Positions 33,374-42,849 of a stretch of 64,000 bases of DNA are shown piece by piece. The notes under the pieces were generated by a model that was given only the letters and a program-made list of their open reading frames with translations, was not told the DNA's origin and ran no database searches. The translations under genes and the position numbers were made by a program. Source of the DNA: Kiritimatiellia bacterium. Its GTDB lineage: Bacteria; Verrucomicrobiota; Kiritimatiellia; CAIVKH01. The stretch's first letter is position 1; each line of letters starts with the position of its first letter. The stretch covers positions 45,274 to 109,273 of the forward strand of contig JAMLJG010000008.1 in assembly GCA_023953695.1 (NCBI GenBank). The letters run 5' to 3'.

Positions 33374-34156
33374 ATGTCACTTCGCGCTTCCATTCTGGCC
33401 AGCGGCAGTTCCGGCAACTGCACCTACATTGCTTCCGAGCAGTCCGCGTTGCTGATAGACGCGGGCCTAAGCGCTCGCGAGGTTGGGCGGCGATTGGAGC
33501 GCATTGGCGCTTCGATCTCCTCCATTTGCGGGATTTGTGTGAGCCACGAGCACGGGGATCACACACAGGGGTTGCGCGTGCTGAATCAGCGGTCCCGGAT
33601 TCCGCTATATGCGAACGCGGGGACTGTTGAGGCGCTGAGTCGCGACCCGGAACTGAGCGTATTGCCGTGGCAGGTTTTCACCACCGGCGCGCCGTTTCAG
33701 ATCGGCGATTTGCGCGTGGAGCCGTTTGCCGTGCCGCACGATGCGTTTGAGCCCGTAGGGTTCGTTGTCGCGTGCGGCGACATGCGGGTGGGAGTGGTCA
33801 CCGACATGGGAATGCCCACCACCCTGATTCGGGAGCGACTGCGTCACTGCCGCATGCTGGTGCTTGAGTCGAATCACGACGAACAGATGTTGCAGGATGC
33901 AGATCGCCCGTGGCATCTCAAACAGCGCATACGCGGGCGGCAAGGGCATCTTTCCAACCAACGCGCCGCCGCCATGTTGGCGGAAATCGCCGGGCCTGAG
34001 TTGTCGCACGTCTATCTCGCACACCTCAGCGCGGACTGCAATCGGCCCGACCTCGCACAGCAGGCCGTTCGGGACGCGCTGATGCAAGCTGGCCACCGCC
34101 ACGTGAGTGTCCATCTGACCTATCCGGATCGTCCGACAGAGCTGTGGGTGGGTTAA
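33374..34156 (+). CDS. metallo-beta-lactamase fold hydrolase (YycJ/WalJ-like)
   Basis: A 260-residue MBL-fold protein with the dinuclear metal motif CVSHEHGDHTQGL, the N-terminal LASGSSGNCTYIAS typical of the YycJ/WalJ group, and VVTDMGMPT and LESNHDEQML further on. Members act as 5'-to-3' exonucleases or other phosphodiesterases; the exact role is not known here. It starts 53 bases after the TPR lipoprotein gene. Confidence 0.88.
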   Translation: MSLRASILASGSSGNCTYIASEQSALLIDAGLSAREVGRRLERIGASISSICGICVSHEHGDHTQGLRVLNQRSRIPLYANAGTVEALSRDPELSVLPWQVFTTGAPFQIGDLRVEPFAVPHDAFEPVGFVVACGDMRVGVVTDMGMPTTLIRERLRHCRMLVLESNHDEQMLQDADRPWHLKQRIRGRQGHLSNQRAAAMLAEIAGPELSHVYLAHLSADCNRPDLAQQAVRDALMQAGHRHVSVHLTYPDRPTELWVG

Positions 34157-34191
34157 CTCTCGCGACATAGGGCTTTCCCCGATCTTTTGCC

Positions 34192-34220
34192 TTGACGCTT
34201 GTTTGGTCGGCGCGCAAACT
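34192..34220 (+). promoter_or_regulatory. predicted promoter of the pyrimidine catabolic cluster
   Basis: TTGACG (34192-34197), a 17-base spacer and CAAACT (34215-34220), about 95 bases before the NCS1 start codon. The -35 box is good, the -10 box weak. No operator was recognised. Confidence 0.3.
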
Positions 34221-34315
34221 CGCTCAGTGACGATGCTTCGAGAGAGTCCGCAATGTTGTGCTTCGCTTCGGCGAATGAGGGCGCTGCCCTGGGATGTTTG
34301 CCGGGAGTGATATCT

Positions 34316-35830
34316 ATGGCCGACCCGCTTCAGTCAGATCTTAGCCCTCACGATTTGGCCACTGTAGAAGCGAGCCCCCTGTATAATGAGGATTTGGCTC
34401 CCATTCCTTCCTCCAAGAGGCGGTGGGGGACCAAGGATATTGCCAATTTGTGGGTGGGGATGTCGGTGTGTATTCCGACCTACATGCTTGCCAGCGGTTT
34501 GATCCACGCGGGGATGAATTGGTGGCAAGCGATTCTGACGGTGACGCTTGGTAACCTGATTGTTCTAATTCCGATTGTGCTGAACGGACACGCGGGCTGC
34601 AAATATGGCATCACCTTTCCCGTCTTTGCGCGCGCTTCGTTCGGCACGGCGGGCACGCACATCGCCTCGGTGCTGCGCGGAATCGTTGCGTGCGGTTGGT
34701 TTGGCATCCAGTCCTGGATTGGCGGCGAGGCTATCTACCGACTTCTATTGTTGAAGTGGCCGAGTTTGGCCGACACCGCCGTGTGGATGTTTGTCAGCAA
34801 CGAGCATATTCAGGTCAATACCGCGCAATTCTTGTCTTTCCTCGCGTTTTGGGCGGTGAATATCGCGATTTTCTGGCGCGGCATGGAGTCCATCCGCTTT
34901 ATAGAGAACTGGGGCGCGCCGCTATTGATTGGCATTGGCGTGATGTTTCTTGTCTGGGCATACAAGAAAGCGGATGGCTTTGGCCCGATGCTGTCGCAAC
35001 CGGGAAGCTATCGGACGCCCGCGGAGTTCTGGAAAATCTTCATCCCGGGGCTGACCTCCATGGTGGCGTTCTGGGCGACGCTGTCGCTCAACATTCCGGA
35101 TTTCACGCGCGAGGCGAAGAGTCAGCGCGCGCAATTGTGGGGCCAGTTCCTCGGCTTGAACACCACGATGCCGTTCTACGCATTTATTGGAGTGGCGGTG
35201 ACGAGTGCGACGGTGGTGATTTTCGGCGAGGCGATTTGGGATCCGGTGGAGCTGCTTTCGCGATTCGACAATATCGGCATTATTCTGGTTTCCATGTTTG
35301 CGCTTTCGCTCGCCACGCTGACGACAAACCTCGCGGCGAATGTGGTGGCGCCCGCGACTGCGTTCTCGAACTTTCTTCCACGCGCGATCAGTTTGCGCAT
35401 GGGCGGCATCATCACGGGCATCATCGGCATTCTGATGATGCCGTGGAAGCTCGCCGCGGACCCGAGCGGTTACATTTTCACATGGCTTCTGGGCTATTCT
35501 TCGCTGCTGGGACCGATTGGCGGCATTTTGATTTGCGACTATTTTGTGCTGCGCAAGCGCACGATGAATCTGCCCGCGCTATACGATCCGCGCGGCGAAT
35601 ACTCCTATTGCGGCGGCTACAATCCGCGCGCCTTGATTGCGTTGGCGCTGGCAGTGGCGCCCAATGTTCCGGGCTTCCTGGTCACGCTTAAGTGGAACAT
35701 TCCGCACGCGCAGGTTTGGTCTGCGATCTACAGCTATGCTTGGTTTGTCGGATTTTTCGTCGCGTTTGCTTTGTATTACTTCCTGATGAAGGGATACCGA
35801 CCCCAGACACACAGCGCGGGAGGGCGGTAG
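34316..35830 (+). CDS. NCS1 family nucleobase:cation symporter
   Basis: A 504-residue, twelve-helix transporter of the nucleobase-cation-symport-1 family importing uracil, allantoin, hydantoin or similar. DIANLWVGMSVCIPTYMLAS, WFGIQSWIGGEAI and TLSLNIPDFTREAKSQ are family signatures, and LNLAANVVAP-like TTNLAANVVAPATAFSNF follows. ATG 34316 with CGGGAGTGA upstream is preferred. It leads the pyrimidine catabolic cluster, so uracil/thymine is the likely substrate (inference). Confidence 0.92.
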   Translation: MADPLQSDLSPHDLATVEASPLYNEDLAPIPSSKRRWGTKDIANLWVGMSVCIPTYMLASGLIHAGMNWWQAILTVTLGNLIVLIPIVLNGHAGCKYGITFPVFARASFGTAGTHIASVLRGIVACGWFGIQSWIGGEAIYRLLLLKWPSLADTAVWMFVSNEHIQVNTAQFLSFLAFWAVNIAIFWRGMESIRFIENWGAPLLIGIGVMFLVWAYKKADGFGPMLSQPGSYRTPAEFWKIFIPGLTSMVAFWATLSLNIPDFTREAKSQRAQLWGQFLGLNTTMPFYAFIGVAVTSATVVIFGEAIWDPVELLSRFDNIGIILVSMFALSLATLTTNLAANVVAPATAFSNFLPRAISLRMGGIITGIIGILMMPWKLAADPSGYIFTWLLGYSSLLGPIGGILICDYFVLRKRTMNLPALYDPRGEYSYCGGYNPRALIALALAVAPNVPGFLVTLKWNIPHAQVWSAIYSYAWFVGFFVAFALYYFLMKGYRPQTHSAGGR

Positions 35831-35899
35831 CGCATGATGCACACAGAGCGTGCTGCACATGAGTTAAGAAACACCCGCGCGTTGTAGAGGAGTATGACC

Positions 35900-37252
35900 A
35901 TGAGTTCGAAAAAAGCGCCTGTCTTGCCTGCGTTTTCGCACGCGCCGACGCCCTATGCGGGGCTGTCGTATGAAAAGACGCTTGCCCTCCGAAAGCAGTA
36001 TCTGAATCCGGCGCTGTTTCTCTATTACAATAAGCCGCTGATGATCGTCGAAGGCAAGATGCAATATGTCTATGACGAGACGGGCCGGCGCTATCTCGAT
36101 GCCTTCGGCGGCATTGTGACCGTAGGAGTGGGGCACTGTCATCCGCACGTGAACAAGGCGGCGATTGATCAGATCAACAAAATCTCGCACACGACAACGA
36201 TTTATCTGAACAGCGCGATTTGCGAGTATGCGGAGAAGCTGACCTCCAAGCTGCCGGGCAACTTGAAGTGTGTCTATTTCGTGAACTCGGGATCGGAGGC
36301 CAATGACTTGGCAATCCTGATGGCGCGCATTCACACGGGAAACTATGACCTCGTCGCGCTCCGCAACTGCTATCATGGCGGCGTGGCCTCGGTGATGGGA
36401 CTCACGGCGCACAGCACGTGGAAGTTCAATGTGCCGCATTCGTTCGGCGTGCACCACGCGATCGCGCCCTATCCCTATCGCGGCCCGTGGGGGCACAACG
36501 ATCCCGACGCGGGTAAAAAATATGCGGCCGATGTGAAGGATTTGATTATTAACGCGACGCCTGGAAAGATCGCCGGCTTTTTCGCCGAGTCGATCCAGGG
36601 CGTCGGGGGTGTGGTGGTCTTTCCGGATGGCTATCTCAAGGAGGCCTATCGGGTGGTGCGCGAACACGGTGGTGTGTGTATCGCCGACGAGGTGCAGGCG
36701 GGCTTCGGGCGCACGGGGCGGCACTATTGGGGCTTCGAGTCGCAGGGCGTCGTTCCGGACATCGTCACGATGGCGAAGAGCATCGGCAACGGTGCGCCGC
36801 TGGCCGCAGTCGTGACGACGCCGGAGATCGCAAAATCGCTCACGCAGCGAATCCACTTCAATACGTATGGCGGCAATCCGGTCTCGTGCGCGATTGGCAA
36901 GGCGGTGCTTGAGGTGATTGACGACGAGAACTTGATGGAGCGCAGCCGCGTGCTGGGCGATCGCTTCCTCGCGGGTCTGCAGAAGTTGCACCAGAAATAT
37001 TCGGTCATCGGCGAGGTGCGCGGAGCGGGTCTCTTGGTCGCGTTGGAGTTCGTCACCGACCGCGCGACCAAGGAACCGAACAAGGCTGCCTGTACGCAGG
37101 TCTTTGAACGCGCGCGCGAACTTGGCGCACTGATCGGCAAGGGCGGGCTGCACGGCAATATCATTCGCATCACACCTCCGATGTGTGTGACGGAGGCGGA
37201 CATTGATTTCCTCCTCGAGGTGTTGGAAATCGCAATTTCGGAGATTGGCTAG
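35900..37252 (+). CDS. class III aminotransferase, beta-alanine/AGXT2-like
   Basis: A 450-residue PLP-dependent class III aminotransferase. Conserved elements: LDAFGGIVTVGVGHCHPHV, CVYFVNSGSEANDLAILMAR, IADEVQAGFGRTGRHYWGFE and the PLP lysine in VTMAKSIGNGAPLAAV. The closest group by motif is the AGXT2-like set (alanine-glyoxylate and beta-alanine-pyruvate transaminases). In this cluster it should convert beta-alanine to malonate semialdehyde with pyruvate as amino acceptor. GAGGAG lies eight bases before ATG 35900; ATG 35894 is too close to it. Confidence 0.9.
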   Translation: MSSKKAPVLPAFSHAPTPYAGLSYEKTLALRKQYLNPALFLYYNKPLMIVEGKMQYVYDETGRRYLDAFGGIVTVGVGHCHPHVNKAAIDQINKISHTTTIYLNSAICEYAEKLTSKLPGNLKCVYFVNSGSEANDLAILMARIHTGNYDLVALRNCYHGGVASVMGLTAHSTWKFNVPHSFGVHHAIAPYPYRGPWGHNDPDAGKKYAADVKDLIINATPGKIAGFFAESIQGVGGVVVFPDGYLKEAYRVVREHGGVCIADEVQAGFGRTGRHYWGFESQGVVPDIVTMAKSIGNGAPLAAVVTTPEIAKSLTQRIHFNTYGGNPVSCAIGKAVLEVIDDENLMERSRVLGDRFLAGLQKLHQKYSVIGEVRGAGLLVALEFVTDRATKEPNKAACTQVFERARELGALIGKGGLHGNIIRITPPMCVTEADIDFLLEVLEIAISEIG

Positions 37253-37282
37253 CGTCGAACATTCGGCGAAGGGGAGATCTCT

Positions 37283-38380
37283 ATGAAGGTCGGTATTCCG
37301 AAGGAAATTAAAGTTAAAGAAAACCGCGTGGCGGGCACGCCTGCTGTCGTGCGCGCGCTGGTTTCCGCTGGGCACACGGTGTTGGTGCAGCAGGGTGCGG
37401 GCGTGGGCAGCGGTTTCAGCGATGAACAATACCGCGATGTTGGGGCCACGCTGGTTCCCACGGCGGCGGATGCGTGGTCGGGCGACATGGTGCTGAAGGT
37501 CAAGGAGCCGATTGAGCCGGAGTATGGCTTCCTGCGGCCCGGCTTGCTGCTTTTCACCTATTTGCACTTGGCTGCGGATCGCGCATTGACGGAGCGGTTG
37601 GTGGCGTCCAAGACAGACTCCATTGCGTATGAAACCGTGCAGGTGGGTCGGCGTCTTCCGCTTCTGGAGCCGATGAGCGAGATTGCGGGGCGGATGAGCA
37701 CCATTGTCGGGGCGTTCTATTTGAGTCGGGCGCAGGGCGGGTCCGGCGTACTGCTCGGCGGTGTGCCGGGCGTACTGCCGGCCCATGTGGTGATTCTCGG
37801 CGGCGGCGCATCCGGCGTGAATGCGGCGCGTATGGCTGTAGGGCTCGGCGCGACGGTTACCATTCTGGAACTCGACATCGAGCGCATGCGATTCCTGGAC
37901 CTCACGCTTGGTGGGTCGGTGCGTTTGGTGCAGTCGAACGAGCACAACCTGATGGAGCTGTTGCCGGATTGCGACCTGCTGATTGGAGCCGTGCTGGTGC
38001 CGGGGGCCAAGGCGCCAAAACTGGTGAGTCGCGATATGCTGAAGTTGATGAAGAAGGACTCGGTTCTTGTGGACATCGCGATTGATCAGGGCGGTTGCTT
38101 CGAGACCTCCCGCGCGACGACGCACGAGAACCCGATCTTCTTCGAGGAAGATATTCTGCACTACTGCGTCGCCAACATGCCCGGCGCCTACTGCCGCACG
38201 GCGACGCAAGCGTTGACCAATGCGACGCTGCCCTATGCGGTGAAGCTGGCGAATTTGGGCGTTGAAAAGGCCGTGCAGCAGACGCCGGAATTGCGACCGG
38301 GGCTGAACACGCATGCGGGGCATTTGACGTATAAAGCCGTGGCCGATGCGCACGGAATGACTTTCACGGAGTATAAATGA
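37283..38380 (+). CDS. ald: alanine dehydrogenase
   Basis: A 365-residue NAD-dependent L-alanine dehydrogenase converting alanine to pyruvate and ammonia. [57 protein letters not shown] split around the Rossmann motif, and [19 protein letters not shown] are diagnostic. Placed next to the aminotransferase, it can regenerate the pyruvate consumed there and release the nitrogen as ammonia. That coupling is inferred from gene order. GGGGAGATC precedes the ATG. Confidence 0.95.
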   Translation: MKVGIPKEIKVKENRVAGTPAVVRALVSAGHTVLVQQGAGVGSGFSDEQYRDVGATLVPTAADAWSGDMVLKVKEPIEPEYGFLRPGLLLFTYLHLAADRALTERLVASKTDSIAYETVQVGRRLPLLEPMSEIAGRMSTIVGAFYLSRAQGGSGVLLGGVPGVLPAHVVILGGGASGVNAARMAVGLGATVTILELDIERMRFLDLTLGGSVRLVQSNEHNLMELLPDCDLLIGAVLVPGAKAPKLVSRDMLKLMKKDSVLVDIAIDQGGCFETSRATTHENPIFFEEDILHYCVANMPGAYCRTATQALTNATLPYAVKLANLGVEKAVQQTPELRPGLNTHAGHLTYKAVADAHGMTFTEYK

Positions 38381-38390
38381 GGAGAACGCG

Positions 38391-38468
38391 ATGAATAGAC
38401 ACTCACCCCCTCGCGCCGGCGATCAACCGGCTTCCGTTCGCTCCATACACTCAAATAACCTACGGTGA
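38391..38468 (+). CDS. possible 25-residue leader or microprotein
   Basis: ATG 38391 is preceded by GAGGAGAACGCG, a strong ribosome-binding site ten bases after the ald stop, and opens a 25-codon frame (MNRHSPPRAGDQPASVRSIH...) that ends four bases before the preT start. Without it the 92-base gap between ald and preT would be unexplained. It may be a translated leader coupling ald and preT, a tiny protein, or a relic of a former start. No homolog is recognised. Confidence 0.35.
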   Translation: MNRHSPPRAGDQPASVRSIHSNNLR

Positions 38469-38472
38469 CATC

Positions 38473-39930
38473 ATGCCCTTGAAATCATTTCTGACGGCGA
38501 AGGTTGCGGCGGAGAATATGCACGAGAAGAAGCCGAAATTTCGGCCGCAGGAGGCCCTTGTTGAGGCGGAGCGCTGTCTCTATTGTTTCGATGCGCCGTG
38601 TATCGCGGCCTGTCCGACGGGGATTGATATTCCGAGCTTCATCAAGAAGATCGCGGAGAAGAATCTGACCTCGTCGGCGCGCGTGATTTTGGAGTCGAAC
38701 CCGCTGGGGGCCTCTTGCGCGCGTGTGTGCCCGGTCGAGGTGCTCTGCGAAGGGGCCTGCGTGATGTTGGATCGCGACGAGAAGCCGCTGCAGATCGGGC
38801 GACTTCAGCGCTATGCGACGGATCACGTGTTCGAGAACAATATCCAAGTGCTTCGCGCGCCCGCCAAAAAGAATGGAAAATCTGTGGCCGTGATTGGGGG
38901 TGGGCCTGCGGGGCTCGGCTGCGCCGCGGAGCTGGCACAGCTCGGCTACTCGGTGACCGTTTTCGAGAAGGATGAGGAGGCCGGTGGGCTCAATACCTAC
39001 GGGATTGCGTACTACAAGATGCGGCCCGATGTGAGTATTGAAGAAGTGGAGATGATCAAGAAGATCGGCGTCAAGATCAAGACGGGCGTTGAAGTTGGCA
39101 AAAAGATCAAAGTGGCCGAGTTGGAGAAGAAGTTCGACGCGATTTTCATCGGCGTGGGCCTCAGCAGCAATGCGCTGCGCCTGAACATCCCGGGCGAGAA
39201 CCTCCCTGAAGTGGTCGAGGCGCTGGACTTCATTCGAGAGCTGCACGTGGAGCCGTTGCACAAAGTGAAGCTGGCTCGTCGGGTGGCGGTGATTGGTTGC
39301 GGCAACACGGCGATTGATGCCGTTGCGCAGGCCAAGCGCCTGGGCGCGGAAGAGGCCATCATCCTCTATCGCCGCCGCGAGCAAGACATGCCGGCGTATC
39401 CGCATGAATATGCGAGCGCGAAGGGGGATGGCGCCGAATTCTGGTTCAACGTCTTGCCGGTAGAGGTGCTGGAGAAGGATGGGCACGTCACGGGCCTGAA
39501 GTTGGTGCGAACAAAAGTTAATGATCAGGGCAAGGCGGAGATCATCCCCGGATCCGAGTTCGTTGAGCCGTTCGGCATGGTGATCAAAGCGTTGACACAG
39601 GCGCCGCGCACGGATGTGTTGAAGCGTCTATTTCCAAAACTGAAGATTAATAAAGACGGCACCGTGGCGCGCAACGAAGTGACGGGGCAGACCAATCTCA
39701 AGCACGTCTTCACTGCTGGCGATTGTGCGAATGGCGGTCGCGAGGTTGTGAATGCCGTGGGCGAGGGGCGAAAAGCGGCGCGCGGGATTCACAAGTGGCT
39801 CACGGGCGAGGCCGCTGTTGGGCCGATTCAGAAGACGCGATATGGAGTGAAGAAGCCGTATGGTTCGGGCTTGGACCATCCCGTGCGCGCGCCGGAGCTC
39901 GAAGAAGAGTATTACGCAAAGCAGAAATAG
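38473..39930 (+). CDS. preT: NAD-dependent dihydropyrimidine dehydrogenase subunit PreT
   Basis: A 485-residue flavoprotein with N-terminal iron-sulfur ligands (CLYCFDAPCIAACPTGIDI near residue 35 and CARVCPVEVLCEGAC near 82), an FAD-binding VAVIGGGPAGLGCAAELAQLG near 140, and an NAD(P)-binding VAVIGCGNTAIDAVAQA near 275. It feeds electrons from NAD(P)H to PreA to reduce uracil or thymine to the dihydro form. GltD-like proteins share this fold, but pairing with preA 37 bases downstream settles the call. Confidence 0.93.
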   Translation: MPLKSFLTAKVAAENMHEKKPKFRPQEALVEAERCLYCFDAPCIAACPTGIDIPSFIKKIAEKNLTSSARVILESNPLGASCARVCPVEVLCEGACVMLDRDEKPLQIGRLQRYATDHVFENNIQVLRAPAKKNGKSVAVIGGGPAGLGCAAELAQLGYSVTVFEKDEEAGGLNTYGIAYYKMRPDVSIEEVEMIKKIGVKIKTGVEVGKKIKVAELEKKFDAIFIGVGLSSNALRLNIPGENLPEVVEALDFIRELHVEPLHKVKLARRVAVIGCGNTAIDAVAQAKRLGAEEAIILYRRREQDMPAYPHEYASAKGDGAEFWFNVLPVEVLEKDGHVTGLKLVRTKVNDQGKAEIIPGSEFVEPFGMVIKALTQAPRTDVLKRLFPKLKINKDGTVARNEVTGQTNLKHVFTAGDCANGGREVVNAVGEGRKAARGIHKWLTGEAAVGPIQKTRYGVKKPYGSGLDHPVRAPELEEEYYAKQK

Positions 39931-39967
39931 TTGGGATTCAACGAACGCTACGCATAGGAGAACGATC

Positions 39968-41281
39968 ATGGCAGACCTTTCCATCAATCTCGCCGGAATC
40001 AAATCGCCGAATCCCTTCTGGGTCGCTTCTGCGCCGCCTGCAAACACTGCCTATCAATGCCACAACGCATTCGCGGCGGGGTGGGGCGGGTTTGTTTGGA
40101 AGACCATCGGCACGCCGATTGTGAACGTCAGCTCGCGCTATTCCGCCCTGAACCTCGGTCAGATGCGGATGGCGGGGCTGAACAACATCGAGCTGATCAG
40201 TGATCGCGCGCCGGAGACGAACTTCCGCGAAATCAAGGAATGCAAGAAGGAATGGCCGAACCATGCGATTATCGCGTCGCTGATGACCGACACGCGCGAT
40301 AACTGGCACGACTTCATGAAGCGTGCGCGCGACGCGGGCGCTGATGGCGTGGAGCTGAACTTCGGGTGTCCACACGGCATGTGCGAGCGAGGAATGGGTT
40401 CTGCGGTTGGACAGAACCCGGAGGTGATCGAAACGATCGTGGGCTGGGTCATGGAGGCGGCGGAGATTCCGGTGATCGTGAAACTGACGCCGAATGTAAC
40501 GAGTGTGGTTCCGGCTGCGCGCGCGGCGAAGCGCGCCGGGGCGGATGCGGTGTCGCTGATCAACACGATTAACAGCATCACGCAGGTGAACATGGAGACC
40601 ATGTGTCCGGAGCCGTATGTGGCCGGATTGAGCACGCACGGCGGCTACTGCGGGCCTGCGGTCAAGCCGATCGCGCTGAACATGCTGCATGAAATTGCGT
40701 CGGACCCGCAGTGCGAAGGTTTGCCGATATCGGGCATTGGCGGCATATCGAATTGGAAAGACGCAGCGGATTTCATCGCGCTCGGCGCGACGGGCGTGCA
40801 GGTCTGCACCGCGATCATGCACTACGGCTTCCGCATCGTTGAGGAGATGAAGGACGGGTTGAGCGATTTCCTCGACAGCAAGGGAATGAAGTCTGTCAAT
40901 GACTTGCGCGGGCTGGCGGTGAAGAAGGTTACCAAGTGGGAGAACTTGAATCTCAACTACAAGCGCATCGCGACGATTGACTACGACAAGTGCATCAACT
41001 GCAACCTGTGTTACATCGCCTGCGAGGACGGCGCGCACCAGGCCATCGCGCTCATCAGTCCGGACGGCCACGATCTCGGGCCGGGGCGCCTCCCCGGAAA
41101 GCTGATTCCGAAGATACTGGAAGACGTCTGCGTGGGTTGCAATCTGTGCGCGCTGGTGTGCCCGGTGGACGATTGCATCGTCATGGTGGATGTGCCCACC
41201 GGCAAGAAGCACATGAGTTGGAAACAGTATCAGGAAGGTTTGGCTGCCGGGAAGCTGAAGCCAATCCCCGCGCATCCGTAA
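39968..41281 (+). CDS. preA: NAD-dependent dihydropyrimidine dehydrogenase subunit PreA
   Basis: A 437-residue protein with an FMN-binding dihydroorotate-dehydrogenase-like barrel (PNPFWVASAPPANT, WKTIGTP, ELNFGCPHGMCERGMG, VIVKLTPNVT, SGIGGISNWKDA) and a C-terminal pair of 4Fe-4S clusters (CINCNLCYIACEDG, CVGCNLCALVCPVDDC). It carries the pyrimidine-reducing site. The active-site loop reads GMGSAVGQ, where mammalian enzymes have a catalytic Cys (ACGQ); from memory E. coli PreA also lacks that Cys, so this may be normal for bacterial forms. TAGGAG precedes ATG 39968. Confidence 0.94.
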   Translation: MADLSINLAGIKSPNPFWVASAPPANTAYQCHNAFAAGWGGFVWKTIGTPIVNVSSRYSALNLGQMRMAGLNNIELISDRAPETNFREIKECKKEWPNHAIIASLMTDTRDNWHDFMKRARDAGADGVELNFGCPHGMCERGMGSAVGQNPEVIETIVGWVMEAAEIPVIVKLTPNVTSVVPAARAAKRAGADAVSLINTINSITQVNMETMCPEPYVAGLSTHGGYCGPAVKPIALNMLHEIASDPQCEGLPISGIGGISNWKDAADFIALGATGVQVCTAIMHYGFRIVEEMKDGLSDFLDSKGMKSVNDLRGLAVKKVTKWENLNLNYKRIATIDYDKCINCNLCYIACEDGAHQAIALISPDGHDLGPGRLPGKLIPKILEDVCVGCNLCALVCPVDDCIVMVDVPTGKKHMSWKQYQEGLAAGKLKPIPAHP

Positions 41282-41323
41282 TTGGTTTTGATAAGAAGAA
41301 GATAAGGAAAGAGGGTACATATC

Positions 41324-42826
41324 ATGAGCACGCAGTCTGCCCAGACGCCGGTCCCCGTTTTCATCGGCGGCGAGTGGTCCGTTCCGAAAACCGCCGCACA
41401 CACCCCGGTGTTCAATCCATCCACAGGCGAGGTCATCGCGCAAACCCCCATGTGTGGCGCGGATGTTGTAGATCAGGCCGTCCAGGCTTGTGAGGCCGCT
41501 GCGCTGGATTGGGCGGAGACTCCGCCGATTGAGCGCGCGCGTGTGATGTTCCGCTACAAGGCTCTGATTGATAAACATTTTGAAGAGCTTGCGCAGATGA
41601 TCACGCGCGAGCATGGCAAGACGATTGTCGAGGCGCGAGGCGATGTGTTGCGCGGTATGGAAGTTGTCGAGTATGCCTGTTCGGCGCCCGAACTGCTGAA
41701 GGGCGAGGTGCTTGAGAATATCGCGCGAGGGATTGATTGCGATGTGATCAAGCAGCCCGTCGGCATTTGCGTGGGCATTTGTCCCTACAACTTTCCCGCG
41801 CTTGTTCCGATGTGGATGTATCCACTCGCGTTGATTTGTGGCAACACCTTCATTCTCAAGCCGAGTGAAAAAGTTCCGCTGACGGGCGTTCGCCTCATTG
41901 AGCTGCTTCACGAGGCGGGTCTGCCGAAAGGCGTGCTGAACGTGGTGCATGGGGGCAAGGAGTGCGTGGATGCCCTTCTCACACATCCGAAAATCCGCGC
42001 GATATCCTTTGTCGGCTCTTCGCCCATCGCAAAGTATATTTTCGAGATGGGCACCCAGCATGGCAAGCGCGTGCAGGCGGCTGGTGGTGCGAAGAACTAC
42101 GTCTTCGTGATGCCCGATGCCGATTTCGATAACTCGGTGAAGGGTCTGGTGGATGCGGCATTTGGTTGCGCCGGGCAGCGGTGTATGGCGGGCTCGACCG
42201 CGGTCGCCATTGGCAAGGCGGGCGATCACTTGCTGCCGCCGCTCGCAGAGGCGGTTCGCTCCATCAAGGTCGGTCCGACCGATCGCGATCCCACGGCCAA
42301 GATGGGTGCGGTGATCAGCCAGCAGCATCGCGACAAGGTGGCGGGTCTTGTGGATGGCAGTGTGCGCGAGGGCGCAAAAGTTGTCGTGGATGGCCGTACG
42401 GTAAAGATTCCAGAGTTCCCGAAAGGGTTCTATCTCGGGCCGACTGTGGTTGATCATGTGCGCGAGAATATGACGATCGCAAAGGACGAGGTCTTTGGCC
42501 CCGTGCTCAATGTGATGCGGTTTGACGATTTGGAAGCTGCGATTGAGATGTCGAACAAAACAATCTTCGGCAACGGCGCGTGCATTTACACACAATCCGG
42601 CAAAGCGGCTCGCGAGTTCAGGCACCGGATCAAATCCGGCATGGTGGGCATCAATATCGGCGTCCCTGCGCCTCTTGCCTATTTCCCTTTCAGCGGGTGG
42701 GACTACTCGTTCTTCGGCGACCTGCATCTGCAGGGTCGCGAAGGCGTTATGTTCTACACGCGACAGAAGGTGACCACGACGCGGTGGTTCCGCTATGGCG
42801 AGGGCGATATCTGGCACAAAGAATAG
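41324..42826 (+). CDS. mmsA: CoA-acylating methylmalonate-semialdehyde dehydrogenase
   Basis: A 500-residue aldehyde dehydrogenase of the MmsA type. Catalytic Cys is in FGCAGQRCMAGST. PVGICVGICPYNFPALVPMWMYP, the FVGSSPIAKYIF loop and the C-terminal YTRQKVTTTRWF are typical of MMSDH, and the oxyanion Asn lies in PYNFP. It oxidises malonate or methylmalonate semialdehyde to acetyl- or propionyl-CoA with CO2 release. Here it would finish uracil (acetyl-CoA) or thymine (propionyl-CoA) breakdown. AAGGAAAGAGGG lies upstream of the ATG. Confidence 0.95.
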   Translation: MSTQSAQTPVPVFIGGEWSVPKTAAHTPVFNPSTGEVIAQTPMCGADVVDQAVQACEAAALDWAETPPIERARVMFRYKALIDKHFEELAQMITREHGKTIVEARGDVLRGMEVVEYACSAPELLKGEVLENIARGIDCDVIKQPVGICVGICPYNFPALVPMWMYPLALICGNTFILKPSEKVPLTGVRLIELLHEAGLPKGVLNVVHGGKECVDALLTHPKIRAISFVGSSPIAKYIFEMGTQHGKRVQAAGGAKNYVFVMPDADFDNSVKGLVDAAFGCAGQRCMAGSTAVAIGKAGDHLLPPLAEAVRSIKVGPTDRDPTAKMGAVISQQHRDKVAGLVDGSVREGAKVVVDGRTVKIPEFPKGFYLGPTVVDHVRENMTIAKDEVFGPVLNVMRFDDLEAAIEMSNKTIFGNGACIYTQSGKAAREFRHRIKSGMVGINIGVPAPLAYFPFSGWDYSFFGDLHLQGREGVMFYTRQKVTTTRWFRYGEGDIWHKE

Positions 42827-42849
42827 TGTCGTTCGCGAGCGCCGTGGCG

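Noticed and set aside
35864..38353. An 829-codon minus-strand frame opposite the aminotransferase and ald
   Set aside because: Arg/His-rich and motif-free; a shadow of two well-supported genes.
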